This document shows, one piece after another, positions 8,225-18,098 of a stretch of 64,000 nucleotides of DNA. The stretch's first letter is position 1; the number at the start of each line of letters is the position of its first letter. Source of the DNA: Acuticoccus sp. I52.16.1 (GTDB taxonomy: Bacteria > Pseudomonadota > Alphaproteobacteria > Rhizobiales > Amorphaceae); NCBI RefSeq assembly GCF_022865125.1, contig NZ_CP094828.1, positions 2,845,219 to 2,909,218 on the forward strand, in the 5' to 3' direction. The translations under genes were made by a program, and so were the position numbers. A model generated the notes under the pieces. That model ran no database searches, was not told where the DNA came from, and saw only the letters and a program-made list of their open reading frames with translations.

Positions 8225-8579
8225 ATGGTCTGAGTACTCCTCGAGAAACACGGGCCCAGTGGACCAGCGTGCCTAGTTCTTGTGGATCGTGCCGGGCCAT
8301 GCTGCCAACGGCACTGAATGCGGCTTACAACTCAACATGCTGGCCCCGACGACAGCTGATGGTCGACAGAGGCCGGGCTTCCCGCTCCTGTTGTTGCTGC
8401 AACCTAGCCCACCTTCGCGCGATTTCGGCGCATCAGGACGTGCGCGGCATTATGTCAATATAGCACACGCCACGGTGAAAATGAAGGGGGCGTCCGGAAA
8501 GTCAGGATTCCTGGACAGTTTGAAACCGTTTGTTAGGCCGTACCGGCTTGACTGGCAAGCTCGCCGTTGCGGCGAGACT
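8225..8579. other. 355-base spacer between fdxA and carD
   Basis: No gene is seen here. It should hold the carD promoter, read on the minus strand. The AT-richest point, 8450-8465, contains TTGACA (8458-8453) overlapping TATATT (8462-8457) on the minus strand; either could be part of a promoter, but no matching partner hexamer at 16-18 bases is convincing. A possible fdxA 3' hairpin occupies its right edge. Confidence 0.5.
8560..8576 (-). terminator. Possible 3' hairpin of fdxA
   Basis: A six-base perfect stem (CTCGCC/GGCGAG) with a five-base loop lies directly after the fdxA stop codon. No T-run follows on the minus strand, so termination is uncertain. Confidence 0.3.
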
Positions 8580-8924
8580 TTAATCCTCGTCGCCCTTCCC
8601 GGCTTCCGGGTTGAAGTGCTCTTCCAGCTTGTTCTCGACTTCGCCCCACTTCTCGTGGTCCGGATACGGATCCTTCTTCACCGTGATGTTGGGCCACTCC
8701 TTAGCATACTTGCCGTTGAGCTCGACCCAGCTCTCGGTTCCCGGCTCCGTGTCCGGCTTGATCGCGTCGATCGGGCACTCCGGCTCGCAAACGCCGCAGT
8801 CGATGCATTCGTCGGGGTGAATCACCAACATGTTCTCACCCTCGTAGAAGCAGTCCACCGGGCACACTTCCACGCAGTCGGTGTACTTGCACTTGATGCA
8901 CGCGTCGCCGACAATGTAAGTCAC
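8580..8924 (-). CDS. fdxA: Seven-iron ferredoxin FdxA
   Basis: A 114-residue electron carrier with one 3Fe-4S and one 4Fe-4S cluster, by family knowledge. The Cys pattern is [14 protein letters not shown] near residues 9-22 and [12 protein letters not shown] near residues 40-51. A long C-terminal extension ending in acidic residues is typical of this FdxA group. The start is the GTG at 8924 (protein MTYIVGD), supported by AAGGAG eight bases upstream; the longer frame from 8978 is not needed. It lies between carD and the S4-domain protein on the minus strand. Confidence 0.95.
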   Translation of the reverse strand: MTYIVGDACIKCKYTDCVEVCPVDCFYEGENMLVIHPDECIDCGVCEPECPIDAIKPDTEPGTESWVELNGKYAKEWPNITVKKDPYPDHEKWGEVENKLEEHFNPEAGKGDED

Positions 8925-9023
8925 TTCACGAACTCCTTTTGCGCGGGTTGGATTAAGGCCTTCGCGCACTGCACACAAGCGCGTGTGCGCAACCGTGCCT
9001 TGCCGTGCGCCGACAGCTGCGCC

Positions 9024-9296
9024 TCAACCCGTCACGACCTCATAGAGATAGGCGGTCTCCGGCGGCGATACACGCCGCTGCGCGAAACCGATGACCCGCA
9101 CCACCATCACATCGCGTGACAGGCGGATCGTGAGCACGTCGTCGGCGCGGATCATTCGGCTCGACGACTTGATGGTCTCTCGATTGAGCCGCACCTTCCC
9201 ACCCTCGACGAGGGCCTGTGCGACGGTGCGGGTCTTGGCGAACCGCGCGTAGCACAGCCACTTGTCGAGGCGCTGGGAATCGGGCGCTTCAACGAT
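9024..9296 (-). CDS. S4-domain RNA-binding protein (HslR-like), start unclear
   Basis: The minus-strand frame 9317-9024 encodes about 90 residues reading SQRLDKWLCYARFAKTRT, then ALVEGGKVRLNRETIKSS and DDVLTIRLSRDVMVVRVIGF. This is the S4 fold seen in HslR/Hsp15-type proteins, which bind RNA or stalled 50S subunits. The frame contains no ATG, GTG or TTG before the domain. An ATC codon at 9296 is the only near-cognate site in a suitable place, and the coordinates use it as a marker. The 5' end overlaps the stop of the helicase gene in another frame. A frameshift from the helicase, a rare start codon or a sequence error are all possible. The domain call is firm, the start is not. Confidence 0.7.
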   Translation of the reverse strand: MVEAPDSQRLDKWLCYARFAKTRTVAQALVEGGKVRLNRETIKSSSRMIRADDVLTIRLSRDVMVVRVIGFAQRRVSPPETAYLYEVVTG

Positions 9297-12200
9297 CGCG
9301 TTTCTCCATCTGCTCCTTCAGTGCGGCGAGCTTGGCGAAGGGCGAATCGGGGTCGGCCTCGCGCTCGCGCTTGGGCGGCTTGTTCGCCTCGGGGCGCGGC
9401 TGCTGCTGCGGCTTGCCCCGCTTCTTGCCCTTGCCCTGACGGTCGTCGCGCGAGCGGCCGCCCGGTCCGTCGTGCCGCGGCGCGCCACCGGCCGCGGGTG
9501 CCGGAGCGCCCCCTGCCGGTGCCGCGGCGAGCGCCGGCCCGTCCTGCGGCGCGCGATCGCCGCCGGGGGCGGGCCCGCGTCCCTCGCCGCCGCGACGACG
9601 CTCGCCGCTTTGCGAGCCGCGGCCGCGGTTCTCCTGCTGTCCCGGCTTGCGGCGGCGGCGCGGCTGGTCGCCACGGTGATGCCGCGGAACGCGCCACACC
9701 TCCACCATCACGACCTCCGCCTCGGCCCCATCGGCAGCCTCGCCGGTGGTCTCACCCGTCGCCCCGTCCTCGGTGCCGGCTGCGGCGGTGCCGGCCGCAG
9801 TGTCGGCGGTGTCGATGGCGTCGCCCTCTTGCCCGGCTTCGTCCTCGGCTTCTGCGAGCGCCGGGTCGAGCGTGTCGGCGGGCGCGTCGTCCGCCTCGGG
9901 CGCCGCGTCGGCCGCCTCGTCCGGCGCGGGCTCCATGACGGCCTGCACCTCGGCCGCCGGCTCATCGGGCGCCGTATCGGCGGCCTCTGGGGCAGGCGTG
10001 TCGTCCGCCGGGGCCGCCCAGGGCGCGCTCCCTTCGGTTGGGGCCGCTTCGGGCGCGGTCTCGTCGGTTGCAGTCTCTTCGGGCGTGGAAGCCTGGACTG
10101 CTGCGGGCTCGAAGCTGTCGCCGGTGCCGCCGCCGTCGGACGCCGTCTCGCCGGCCCCGCCCTCGGGGACCCCGGTCGACGGTTGTTCGGCCGCTTCGGC
10201 CGATGCGTCGGCGACCTCCGGCTCGCCGGTCGCGGTCGTCGTCAGGTCGGCCGTGGCCGGCGCCGGGGCGGCGCGCGCGGGCACCGGAACGGGTCGGGCG
10301 CCGCGCTCGGGCTGACGCGCCCCCTTGGCGCGGATCTCGTTGGCCGCCTTCAGCGCGTCGCACTCGGCGGGTGTCGCCTCGTGCCGGTCGACGCGGTAGC
10401 CCAGCGAGGTGAGGATCGCGGCGAAGTCCTCGCCCGAGCAGCCCAGCAGCGACGTCATCGCCACCGTCACCAGGAAGCCGCCGCCTTGCGGCACCGCACC
10501 GGGAGGCGGGTCGCCCGCATCCGGCCCCGGCCGCCAGGCGACCAACGGGCGGATCTGGTCCGCCAGACGCTCGAGAATGTCGATCCGGACCGCGCGCGGG
10601 CCGCACGGACGGAAGCCGACGACCTGGTAGAGCGGCTTGGGCACCTCCGGATCGAGCGCGATCGAGGTGCGGCCCGAGGCGGACAGCTGCGGCACCTCGG
10701 TAAGGCCCGGCACGTCGAGATCGGCGTTCTTCAGCGCCCACAGCAGCGCCATCAGCTGGCTGGGCGCCGGCTTCAGCAGCGCCGGCACGAAGATGTGGTA
10801 GGCGCCGAAGCGCACCCCCAGCGCACGCAGACCGGCGCGCGCCGTCTGGTCGAGCGCCTTGGCCTCCTCGGCCACGCTCGCCCGCTCCACGCTGCCGAGC
10901 TGCTCGGACATACGGTAGGCGAGACCGCGCGCGCCGCCGTCCAGCGCCTGTGCGTCGCGCAGGTCGAACAACGGTTTCAACAGGCCGGTGACGTGGGCCG
11001 ACAGCCACAGCGTCAGCCGCGCCTGCACCTTCTCGCGCGATGCGGCGGGCAGGTTGTCGTCGGCCAGCAGCACCGCGCTCGGCTTCAGCGTGTCGTCGCT
11101 CGCGACGACCTTCGCCACCACCGCGCCCTGCCACCGGATCGCCGCGTCCGACCCCAGGGTCAGCGCCGTGTCGGGGGCTGCCGCCATCTTGTCGGCCCGG
11201 CGCTCCATCTCCTTGGCTAGCGCTTTGCTGGCGGCGGCCCTGAGCGCTTTCGCGTCCCGGGGATCGTCCGCCGAGGCGTCGGCCTGGAAACGGAACCCGT
11301 GCAGCGAGCCGACGTGCTGGCCCTCGACCATGACGTCGCCGGCGTCGTTCACTTCGGATTCCAGCATCGCATTCTCTCGTAACCGCTTCATAAGGACGCT
11401 GGTGCGCCGATCGACGAACCGCTGCATCAAACGCTCATGAAGCGCGTCCGACAAGCGATCCTCTACATTCCGTGTCGTTTCGCGCCACTCCGCCGGATCG
11501 GCAAGCCAATCATTGCGATTGGCGACGAACGTCCAAGTTCGAATGTGCGCGATCCGATTGGACAGTGTGTCGATATCACCGTCTGTCTTATCTGCGTAGC
11601 GAACTTGGCGCGCGATCCAGTCGTCGGGGATCGTCCCCTCGCTGATGAGGAAATTGTACAACGTCAGCAGGAGGTCCGCATGGTTCGCCGGAGCGATTTT
11701 GCGGTAGTCGGGGACCTGGCACACCTCCCATAGGCGCGCGACGCGGTCCGCAGTGTCGGCAAGGTCCATGATTTCGGGCGCCTTGGCGGCATGCTCCAGC
11801 GCCTTCTGGTCGTCCGCCGGAGGGGCTTTGGTGAGGCCTTCCTCCTGCGCCGGCTCGTCCAGCGAGGCCCGGAGCGCGGCCACGGACGAGAAGTCGAGCG
11901 CCGGATTGCGCCACTGAAACACCTTCGATTGCTGGAAGGCGTGTGTCTCCAGCGCCTCGACCAGGCTGTTGTCGAACGGGGCGACGCGACCGGTCACGCC
12001 AAAGGTGCCGTCGCGCGTGTGGCGCCCGGCGCGCCCGGCGATCTGGCCGAGTTCCGCCGGGTTCAGCGCGCGGAACTGGTAGCCGTCGAACTTGCGGTTG
12101 GAGGCGAAGGCGACATGGTCGACGTCGAGGTTGAGACCCATGCCGATCGCGTCGGTGGCGATCAGGAAGTCGACGTCGCCGGACTGGAAGAGCTCCACCT

Positions 12201-12900
12201 GTGCGTTACGGGTGCGGGGCGACAGCGCCCCCATCACGATCGCGGCACCGCCCCGCTGCCGGCGGATCAGCTCGGCGATCGCATACACCTCGTTGGCCGA
12301 GAAGGCGACGACGGCGGACCGCGGTGGCAGGCGCGTCAGCTTCTTCTCGCCCGCATAGGTCAGCATCGACATGCGCGGGCGGGTGACCACGCTGACGCCC
12401 GGCAGCAGCTTCTCCAGGAGCTGGCGGGCGGTGATGGCGCCCAGCAGCAGCGTCTCGTACTGGCCGCGAACGCGCAGGATCCGGTCGGTGAAGACGCGGC
12501 CGCGCTCGAGGTCCGAGGCGAGCTGCACCTCGTCGATGGCAACGAATTCCGGGTTGAGGTCCAGCGGCATCGCCTCGACGGTCGCCACGTAGTAGCGCGC
12601 GCCGGGCGGGACGATCTTCTCCTCGCCGGTGACGAGGGCCACGGCGTCCGGGCCGATCCGGCCGACGATCCGGCCATAGACCTCGCGTGCCAGGAGACGC
12701 AGCGGCAGGCCGATGAGGCCGGTGCGCCGCGCGAGCATGCGGTCGATGGCGAGGTGGGTTTTGCCCGTGTTGGTCGGGCCCAACACCGCCGTGACATTGC
12801 GCGAGCGCTCGGCACGGTGGAGGAGGGGGCTGGCGGCGTTCACTGAGGGTCTTCCCGAAGAGGGCGCCGGCAGGGGGGCCGCCGGCGCGGTTGTCGTCAA
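9289..12900 (-). CDS. SUV3-like DEAD/DEAH-type helicase with long disordered tail
   Basis: The 1203-residue protein starts with a helicase core: Walker A GPTNTGKTH at residues 41-49, the DEVQ box (AIDEVQLASD), and a C-terminal helicase motif VI region AELGQIAGRAGRHTRDG. These features and the absence of other domains match mitochondrial SUV3-like RNA helicases and their alphaproteobacterial relatives. From about residue 870 the sequence becomes Ala/Pro/Glu-rich and strongly acidic, and from about 1070 it turns Arg/Gly/Gln-rich and basic, ending in EKRDR. The TTG at 12900 is the longest start; a GTG at 12843 would also keep the whole core. The S4-domain gene overlaps its 3' end, which suggests a shared RNA role. 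Confidence 0.85.
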   Translation of the reverse strand: MTTTAPAAPLPAPSSGRPSVNAASPLLHRAERSRNVTAVLGPTNTGKTHLAIDRMLARRTGLIGLPLRLLAREVYGRIVGRIGPDAVALVTGEEKIVPPGARYYVATVEAMPLDLNPEFVAIDEVQLASDLERGRVFTDRILRVRGQYETLLLGAITARQLLEKLLPGVSVVTRPRMSMLTYAGEKKLTRLPPRSAVVAFSANEVYAIAELIRRQRGGAAIVMGALSPRTRNAQVELFQSGDVDFLIATDAIGMGLNLDVDHVAFASNRKFDGYQFRALNPAELGQIAGRAGRHTRDGTFGVTGRVAPFDNSLVEALETHAFQQSKVFQWRNPALDFSSVAALRASLDEPAQEEGLTKAPPADDQKALEHAAKAPEIMDLADTADRVARLWEVCQVPDYRKIAPANHADLLLTLYNFLISEGTIPDDWIARQVRYADKTDGDIDTLSNRIAHIRTWTFVANRNDWLADPAEWRETTRNVEDRLSDALHERLMQRFVDRRTSVLMKRLRENAMLESEVNDAGDVMVEGQHVGSLHGFRFQADASADDPRDAKALRAAASKALAKEMERRADKMAAAPDTALTLGSDAAIRWQGAVVAKVVASDDTLKPSAVLLADDNLPAASREKVQARLTLWLSAHVTGLLKPLFDLRDAQALDGGARGLAYRMSEQLGSVERASVAEEAKALDQTARAGLRALGVRFGAYHIFVPALLKPAPSQLMALLWALKNADLDVPGLTEVPQLSASGRTSIALDPEVPKPLYQVVGFRPCGPRAVRIDILERLADQIRPLVAWRPGPDAGDPPPGAVPQGGGFLVTVAMTSLLGCSGEDFAAILTSLGYRVDRHEATPAECDALKAANEIRAKGARQPERGARPVPVPARAAPAPATADLTTTATGEPEVADASAEAAEQPSTGVPEGGAGETASDGGGTGDSFEPAAVQASTPEETATDETAPEAAPTEGSAPWAAPADDTPAPEAADTAPDEPAAEVQAVMEPAPDEAADAAPEADDAPADTLDPALAEAEDEAGQEGDAIDTADTAAGTAAAGTEDGATGETTGEAADGAEAEVVMVEVWRVPRHHRGDQPRRRRKPGQQENRGRGSQSGERRRGGEGRGPAPGGDRAPQDGPALAAAPAGGAPAPAAGGAPRHDGPGGRSRDDRQGKGKKRGKPQQQPRPEANKPPKREREADPDSPFAKLAALKEQMEKRDR

Positions 12901-12985
12901 GCGCCCGAGGCGCCGGCGTGAGGCCAGGGGCGCCGTGCCATATAAGTCGGCCGGCCGGCGCCGCGAAGAGGCAGAGGCGGCGCGA

Positions 12986-13789
12986 TCAAACGCCGGTGCC
13001 GCTGATCGCCAGGGCGCTGGGCTCGATCAGGATCTCGCCGTTGGGCGTGCCGATCCGCACCGCGTAGGGGATCGCGTAGCCCGAGCCCGGCAGCGGTACC
13101 ATCGTCACCTCCAGCGCCTTGTTGCGAGCGAGATACTGCACCTCCGGCTTGGCCGGGCGATGGCCCGCCACCGGCACCCAGCGCGCGCCGCAGATCGATG
13201 CCGTGCCCGAGTAACCCTTCGTCTCAACGTGGCGGCGGCCCTTGTAGTAGAGCTTCACGTCGTAGCGGGTCCACCCGTCGAAGATCTTCATCGTGTGGTC
13301 GCAGGCGTCGCGCGCGTCGGGCGCCTTGGCCGGGATCAGGCCGGACGACAGCGGATCGACGACGCCGCGCTTGTGCGCCTCCGTCACCGCCACCCGTCCC
13401 GGCCGGTCCTTCAGCGGCGGCTGGGCCCGCAGCGAGGTCACGTTGCCGTTGCTCATCTTCATCGTCACACGCACCGGCCGCGCGATCTCGTCGGCGCTGA
13501 CGCTGTAGTTCGACGGCAGGACGTCACCGCGCGACGTGGCGCGCCCGTCGGCCGAGACGGAGGTGCGCACCGCGGTCACGATGGTCGCGACGCCCTTGGG
13601 GCGCATGAAGATGTCGGCGCTGTAGCGGTCCTTGTCGAGCGTCAGGTCCATCTCGGCGCGGGCGATGCCCCAGCCGGCGATGGAGATCTCGTACGTGGCG
13701 TCGACCTTGATGTCCGCCGCGGCCGGTCTCGCCGCGAACGGCACGAGGGCGAGCGCTGCCGCGACAATCGACGTCCAAACTCGGATCAT
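12986..13789 (-). CDS. DUF3108 secreted protein
   Basis: A 267-residue exported protein of unknown function. A Sec signal peptide covers roughly residues 1-25 (MIRVW, hydrophobic core, PAAADI). The mature region is rich in beta strands and contains IAGWGIARAEMDLTL and the DACDHTMKIFDG stretch, which match the DUF3108 family found across alphaproteobacteria. Two Cys residues may form a disulfide. The start at 13789 has GGAGAG a few bases upstream. It lies upstream of the helicase on the same strand and is divergent from rpmB, an arrangement common in Rhizobiales. Confidence 0.82.
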   Translation of the reverse strand: MIRVWTSIVAAALALVPFAARPAAADIKVDATYEISIAGWGIARAEMDLTLDKDRYSADIFMRPKGVATIVTAVRTSVSADGRATSRGDVLPSNYSVSADEIARPVRVTMKMSNGNVTSLRAQPPLKDRPGRVAVTEAHKRGVVDPLSSGLIPAKAPDARDACDHTMKIFDGWTRYDVKLYYKGRRHVETKGYSGTASICGARWVPVAGHRPAKPEVQYLARNKALEVTMVPLPGSGYAIPYAVRIGTPNGEILIEPSALAISGTGV

Positions 13790-13995
13790 GGCACTCTCCA
13801 GCCCCGCTCGGCATGCGGTCCACACCTCACGCTTTATGAGATGGCCGTTGCAAGATCAAATCGCTTCACCTAATGAATTGCACCTGAACAGATGGGCTGG
13901 CGCAAGCCGCCGCGCGGGGATCTCCGCACGCGGTGGTGGCAGGGCCGGCAGGTGTCGCGGGACTGGCCGTCGGAACGGTCTTGTCGCCAAGACGC

Positions 13996-14024
13996 TTGAC
14001 GTCGCCGTGCCGGATGCCTATTCA
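13996..14024 (+). promoter_or_regulatory. Sigma70-type promoter of rpmB
   Basis: TTGACG at 13996-14001 and TATTCA at 14019-14024 are separated by exactly 17 bases. The site lies about 60 bases before the rpmB start, as expected for a ribosomal protein promoter. Confidence 0.6.
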
Positions 14025-14084
14025 CCCCGTTCATCCTCGGATTGCGTATTTTGAAGGGCGCCGGTGCAGGCCGGCGAATGGATC

Positions 14085-14399
14085 ATGGCTCGACGCTGCG
14101 AACTGACAGGCAAGGGCGTGCTGGTTGGCAACAACGTCAGCCACGCCAACAACAAGACCAAGCGGCGGTTCCTCCCGAACCTCGTGGACGTCACGCTCCA
14201 GTCCGAGGCTCTCGGTCGCGGCGTGCGCGTGCGCATCGCCGCCTCCGCGCTCCGCACGGTCGAGCACCGCGGCGGGCTGGACAAGTTCCTCATGGTCGCC
14301 AAGGAAGCCGAGCTTTCCGAGCGGATGCAGCGCCTGAAGCGCGAAGTCGTCGCCGCCTCGGCCCCCGAGGCGGGCGCCCCCGAAGCGCCGGCCGCGTAA
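14085..14399 (+). CDS. rpmB: 50S ribosomal protein L28
   Basis: A 104-residue ribosomal protein starting [27 protein letters not shown], the canonical L28 N-terminus (landmark, residues 1-27). The central part [17 protein letters not shown] and the [15 protein letters not shown] stretch are typical of alphaproteobacterial L28. The last dozen residues form an Ala/Pro/Glu tail slightly longer than usual. An in-frame ATG seven codons earlier is not used in the family. The next gene starts 21 bases after the stop. Confidence 0.97.
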   Translation: MARRCELTGKGVLVGNNVSHANNKTKRRFLPNLVDVTLQSEALGRGVRVRIAASALRTVEHRGGLDKFLMVAKEAELSERMQRLKREVVAASAPEAGAPEAPAA

Positions 14400-14420
14400 G
14401 CCGCGCCCGCGGCTCTCACG

Positions 14421-15032
14421 ATGTCCCGCATCGCACTCAGCGCCGGCGTCGCGGCCATGGCCGCCGTCGTCGTGACGTCGAACATCCTGGTGCAATACCC
14501 GGTGATGGGCCGGATCGGCGGGCTCGACCTCGCCGATATCCTCACCTGGGGCGCGTTCACCTACCCGTTCGCCTTCCTCGTGACCGACGTCGTCAACCGC
14601 ACGTTCGGACCCAGCCACGCGCGGCTCGTCGCGCTGGCCGGCTTCTGCATCGCGGTCGTGATGTCGATCGCGCTGGCGAGCCCGCGCATCGCGTTGGCGT
14701 CCGGCACGGCCTTCCTGCTGGCGCAGATGTACGACGTGTCGATGTTCGACCGGCTGCGTTACGGCAAATGGTGGCGCGCGCCGCTGATCTCGTCCTTCGC
14801 GGCCTCCATGCTCGACACGGCGATCTTCTTCACCCTCGCCTTCGCCGCCTTCATCCCCCTCGGGGCGGACGAATTCGCCGTCGGCACCGCACCGCTCTTC
14901 GGCATCGCCGGTTTGCCGGATGCGCCGCGCTGGGTCTCGTGGGCCATCGCCGACTTCTCGGTGAAGCTGATGGTCGCCGCGTTCGCGCTCGGCCCCTACC
15001 GCGCCATCACCGCGAGCCGTTCGGCCGGCTGA
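14421..15032 (+). CDS. VUT family (YhhQ-like) queuosine precursor transporter
   Basis: A 203-residue membrane protein with about six hydrophobic spans. The stretch LADILTWGAFTYPFAFLVTDVVNR is the YhhQ family signature (landmark, residues 35-58), and SFAASMLDTAIFFTLAF is also family-like. E. coli YhhQ imports preQ0/preQ1 for queuosine tRNA modification, so a similar role is likely. It is followed by a strong intrinsic terminator and probably forms a two-gene unit with rpmB. Confidence 0.82.
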   Translation: MSRIALSAGVAAMAAVVVTSNILVQYPVMGRIGGLDLADILTWGAFTYPFAFLVTDVVNRTFGPSHARLVALAGFCIAVVMSIALASPRIALASGTAFLLAQMYDVSMFDRLRYGKWWRAPLISSFAASMLDTAIFFTLAFAAFIPLGADEFAVGTAPLFGIAGLPDAPRWVSWAIADFSVKLMVAAFALGPYRAITASRSAG

Positions 15033-15054
15033 TCCCGCCGTCGACGGCCGATCG

Positions 15055-15085
15055 AAGGCGCGCCCGCCGCGGGTGCGCCTTTTTT
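15055..15085 (+). terminator. Rho-independent terminator after the YhhQ-like gene
   Basis: Arms AAGGCGC-G-CCC (15055-15065) and GGG-T-GCGCCTT (15071-15081) pair over 11 positions with one G-T wobble and a five-base loop. Six T bases follow at 15080-15085. It lies between convergent genes and may also stop the minus-strand phytase-like gene weakly. Confidence 0.85.
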
Positions 15086-15095
15086 GCGTTTCGGC

Positions 15096-16109
15096 TCAGC
15101 CGCTCTTGGCGCGCCGCTCGGGGGCGGGGTCGCGCTCGGGCCGGGGGCGCGGCAACGGGTCGCGGAGGGCGAAGCGCAGCAACAGGGTCCGTTGCAGGAA
15201 GGCGTGGTTGTCGTCCGACAGCATCGTCAAAATTACCTGGCCGTCCTCAACCGTCGCGGTGATCGCCTCCATATTGTCGATCTCGGAGGCGAAATCGGCC
15301 TCGATGAGGACGGGGCCGTCCACAGGACCGTCCCCGCTATCCACCGCGTCCGACCCGATCCGCCGCACCCGCATGCCGACGTCGAGCCCGCCGCCATAGC
15401 GTCGCTCCATCAGCACCATGTCGCCGCCCGGCAGCATGTCGGCCCCGGTCACCGACCAATCCCGGTCCCGCTTGATGGTGAAGGGCGCCCCCGGCCGCCG
15501 GAAGGCCGGCAGCTCCCTGGTCTTGGCGTCGCGCCCCTCGGTGATGGCGATGACGGTGCCGTCGGCACGCGTCGCCAGCGACTCGAAGCCGTAGTGGCGC
15601 AGTTTGACGATCTCCGGCACGTCGAGTTCCAGCCGCTCGGGCACGGCGTCGAAGTCGACGTCGATGCCGTTCGCGGGATAGAAAAGCAGCTGCTGCGAAC
15701 TCTCCACGCCGACGAGGACGCCGCCGTCCACCAGGGTCAGCGCCTCGGCGTCGCCGCCGAGCTTGGTGGTGATCGCCCGCCCGTGAAGGTCGAGCCGCGG
15801 ATACATCGCGATGTCCTTCACCCCGACCAGCTGACCCTCCTCGAGGAGGACTTCGCCGGTCATCCAGGTGCCGGTGTCGCTGACGGCGAGGAAGCGATTG
15901 CCGTCCATCAGCATGCCCGACCAGCCGCCGAAGGCCCGCGGGCCGGACAGCACCACGCCGCCGAGAAAGGTCATCCGCCCGTTCGCCTCGGCGTCACCGC
16001 CGAAGTCCAAGATCTGGCGCACGCGGAGCGTGGCGGGGTCCGCCGCCGCGCCGCCGACGACGGCGGCCGACGCAAGCAGTGCGGCGACGGCCGCGCGGGC
16101 CGCCCTCAC
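15096..16109 (-). CDS. Phytase-like secreted protein (esterase-like activity of phytase family)
   Basis: A 337-residue exported protein. Residues 1-23 form a Sec signal peptide ending in GAAAD. The mature part contains [54 protein letters not shown] and DNMEAITAT. These glycine-rich beta strands fit the six-bladed propeller of the phytase-like family. Enzymatic activity is unproven for this family. The GTG start overlaps the cobT stop as GTGA, so it is co-translated with cobT. The C-terminus is Arg/Pro-rich and probably disordered. Confidence 0.78.
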   Translation of the reverse strand: MRAARAAVAALLASAAVVGGAAADPATLRVRQILDFGGDAEANGRMTFLGGVVLSGPRAFGGWSGMLMDGNRFLAVSDTGTWMTGEVLLEEGQLVGVKDIAMYPRLDLHGRAITTKLGGDAEALTLVDGGVLVGVESSQQLLFYPANGIDVDFDAVPERLELDVPEIVKLRHYGFESLATRADGTVIAITEGRDAKTRELPAFRRPGAPFTIKRDRDWSVTGADMLPGGDMVLMERRYGGGLDVGMRVRRIGSDAVDSGDGPVDGPVLIEADFASEIDNMEAITATVEDGQVILTMLSDDNHAFLQRTLLLRFALRDPLPRPRPERDPAPERRAKSG

Positions 16110-18010
16110 GCCGCGCGGCGGCCGTTGCGCGCCCCGCGCCGCGGGCTCGCGTCACGCTCGTCGTCGAACAGGTCGGCGAGCTGGTTGACCATCGCGCCGG
16201 CCAGCTCCTCGGCGTCGACGATGGTCACGGCGCGGCGATAGTAGCGCGTCACGTCGTGGCCGATGCCGATGGCGATCAACTCGACCGGCGAGCGCTCCTC
16301 GATCTCCGAGATGACGGCGCGCAGATGCTTCTCCAGGTAGTTGCCGGCGTTGACCGACAGCGTGGAGTCGTCGACCGGCGCACCGTCGGAGATCATCATC
16401 AGGATGCGCCGCTGCTCGGGCCGCGCCAGCAGGCGCTCGTGCGCCCACATCAGCGCCTCGCCGTCGATGTTTTCCTTCAGCAGGCCCTCGCGCATCATCA
16501 GCCCGAGGTTGCGCCGCGCCCGCCGCCAGGGCGCGTCGGCGGCCTTGTAGATGATGTGGCGCAGGTCGTTCAGCCGCCCCGGCGCCGGCTTCTTGCCGTG
16601 CTGCACCCAATGGTCGCGGGACTGGCCACCCTTCCACGCCTTGGTGGTGAAGCCGAGGATCTCGACCTTGACGTGGCAGCGCTCCAGCGTGCGGGCCAGA
16701 ATGTCGGCGCAGGTGGCGGCGACCGAGATCGGACGGCCGCGCATGGAGCCGGAATTGTCGAGCAGGAGGGTCACGACCGTGTCGCGGAAGTCGCTCTCGC
16801 GCTCCATCTTGAAGGCGAGCGGCTGCATCGGGTCGATGACCACGCGCGACAGGCGCGCGGTGTCGAGCACGCCCTCCTCCTGGTCGAAGTCCCAGGAGCG
16901 GTTCTGCTGCGCCATCAGCCGCCGCTGCAGGCGGTTGGCGAGGCGCGAGACGGCCCCTTGCAGATGTTGCAGCTGGCGGTCGAGGAAGCCGCGCAGGCGG
17001 TCCAGCTCGGCCGTGTCGCACAGTTCCTCGGCCGTGACGACCTCGTCGAACTGGCGCGAGTAGACGCGGTAGTCCGACCCCGGAGGACCGCTCGACTGGG
17101 GCTCGTCGACGCGCATGCCGTCGGTCGTCTCTTCGGCGTCGCCCATCTCGTCGTCGCGCACGTCGTCGGCGGTGAACTCGGAGGTGTCGACGTCCTCGGC
17201 GGTCTCGTCCTCGCCGGAGCGCTCGGAGTCCTGCGGCGAGGCGTTCTCGTCCGACTCGTCCTCGCCGACCTCGCCTTCACCCTCGTCGGGCGAGTCCATC
17301 TCGGCCTGGCCTTCTTCGCTCTCCTCCTCGTCGCCGCGCTCCTCGGACATGGACTCGGCCATGTCGAGTGCGGCGAGGATGTCGCGGATGGCGGTGGCGA
17401 AGCCGCGCTGGTCGGTGATCTGATCCGGCAGCGTCGAGAGGTTCTCGCCGCACTTCTCCTCCAGCCACGGGCGCCACAGGTCGACCACCTTTTGCGCACT
17501 CTCCGGCGGCTTGGCGCCGGTCAGCTTCTCGCGCACCAGCAGTGCGAGGGCGTCCTCGATCGGGGCGTCGGCCTTGTCGGCGATCTCGTGGTAGTTGCCG
17601 CGGAAGTACTTGTCTTCCAGCATGGCCGAGAGATTGGCGGCGACGCCGTCCATCGCCTGCGCGCCGAGCGCGTCGCACCGCGCGCTCTCCACCGCGTCGT
17701 AGATGGCGCGCGCGTCCGACCCGTTCGGTGCGTAGCGGGCGTGGACGCCCTGGTCGTGGGCGGCGAGCTTCAGCGCCATGGAATCGCCGAGCCCGCGCGT
17801 GACGGCGATATCCTTGGTGGTCAGCCGCCGGGGCGGTTCGGGCAGCCGCGCCGTGTTGCCGACGAGCGCCGGCTTGTCCGCCGAGAAGTTGACCTCGAGG
17901 TCGGCGGTGCCGGCGATGGCGCGCATCGTCCCGCTGATGGCGGTCCGGAACGCGTCGTGCCGCGTGTCGGCAGGTTTGTTTCGCTTCGCGTTATCGCCGG
18001 GAGCGGCCAT
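16106..18010 (-). CDS. cobT: Cobaltochelatase subunit CobT
   Basis: A 634-residue subunit of the aerobic cobalamin pathway chelatase CobNST, which inserts cobalt into hydrogenobyrinic acid a,c-diamide. The N-terminal half contains [16 protein letters not shown]; a strongly acidic, low-complexity linker covers about residues 220-300; the C-terminal half is a von Willebrand-type domain with the metal site motif DNSGSMRG near residue 420. AAGGAG seven bases before the ATG sets the start. It lies downstream of cobS with a 185-base spacer containing an inverted repeat. The cobN gene is not in the window. Confidence 0.95.
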   Translation of the reverse strand: MAAPGDNAKRNKPADTRHDAFRTAISGTMRAIAGTADLEVNFSADKPALVGNTARLPEPPRRLTTKDIAVTRGLGDSMALKLAAHDQGVHARYAPNGSDARAIYDAVESARCDALGAQAMDGVAANLSAMLEDKYFRGNYHEIADKADAPIEDALALLVREKLTGAKPPESAQKVVDLWRPWLEEKCGENLSTLPDQITDQRGFATAIRDILAALDMAESMSEERGDEEESEEGQAEMDSPDEGEGEVGEDESDENASPQDSERSGEDETAEDVDTSEFTADDVRDDEMGDAEETTDGMRVDEPQSSGPPGSDYRVYSRQFDEVVTAEELCDTAELDRLRGFLDRQLQHLQGAVSRLANRLQRRLMAQQNRSWDFDQEEGVLDTARLSRVVIDPMQPLAFKMERESDFRDTVVTLLLDNSGSMRGRPISVAATCADILARTLERCHVKVEILGFTTKAWKGGQSRDHWVQHGKKPAPGRLNDLRHIIYKAADAPWRRARRNLGLMMREGLLKENIDGEALMWAHERLLARPEQRRILMMISDGAPVDDSTLSVNAGNYLEKHLRAVISEIEERSPVELIAIGIGHDVTRYYRRAVTIVDAEELAGAMVNQLADLFDDERDASPRRGARNGRRAA

Positions 18011-18098
18011 AACTCAACTCCTTACGGGCACCTTGCGGTCCATGGGAGAACTCGCGGACGGCGGCCTCGAACGAGCGGGCCGTCGCACCGAGGCCGAT

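Noticed and set aside
9262-11220. A 652-codon plus-strand frame antisense to the helicase
   Set aside because: Low-complexity Gly/Arg/Leu translation that mirrors the repetitive tail; no motif and no ribosome-binding site.
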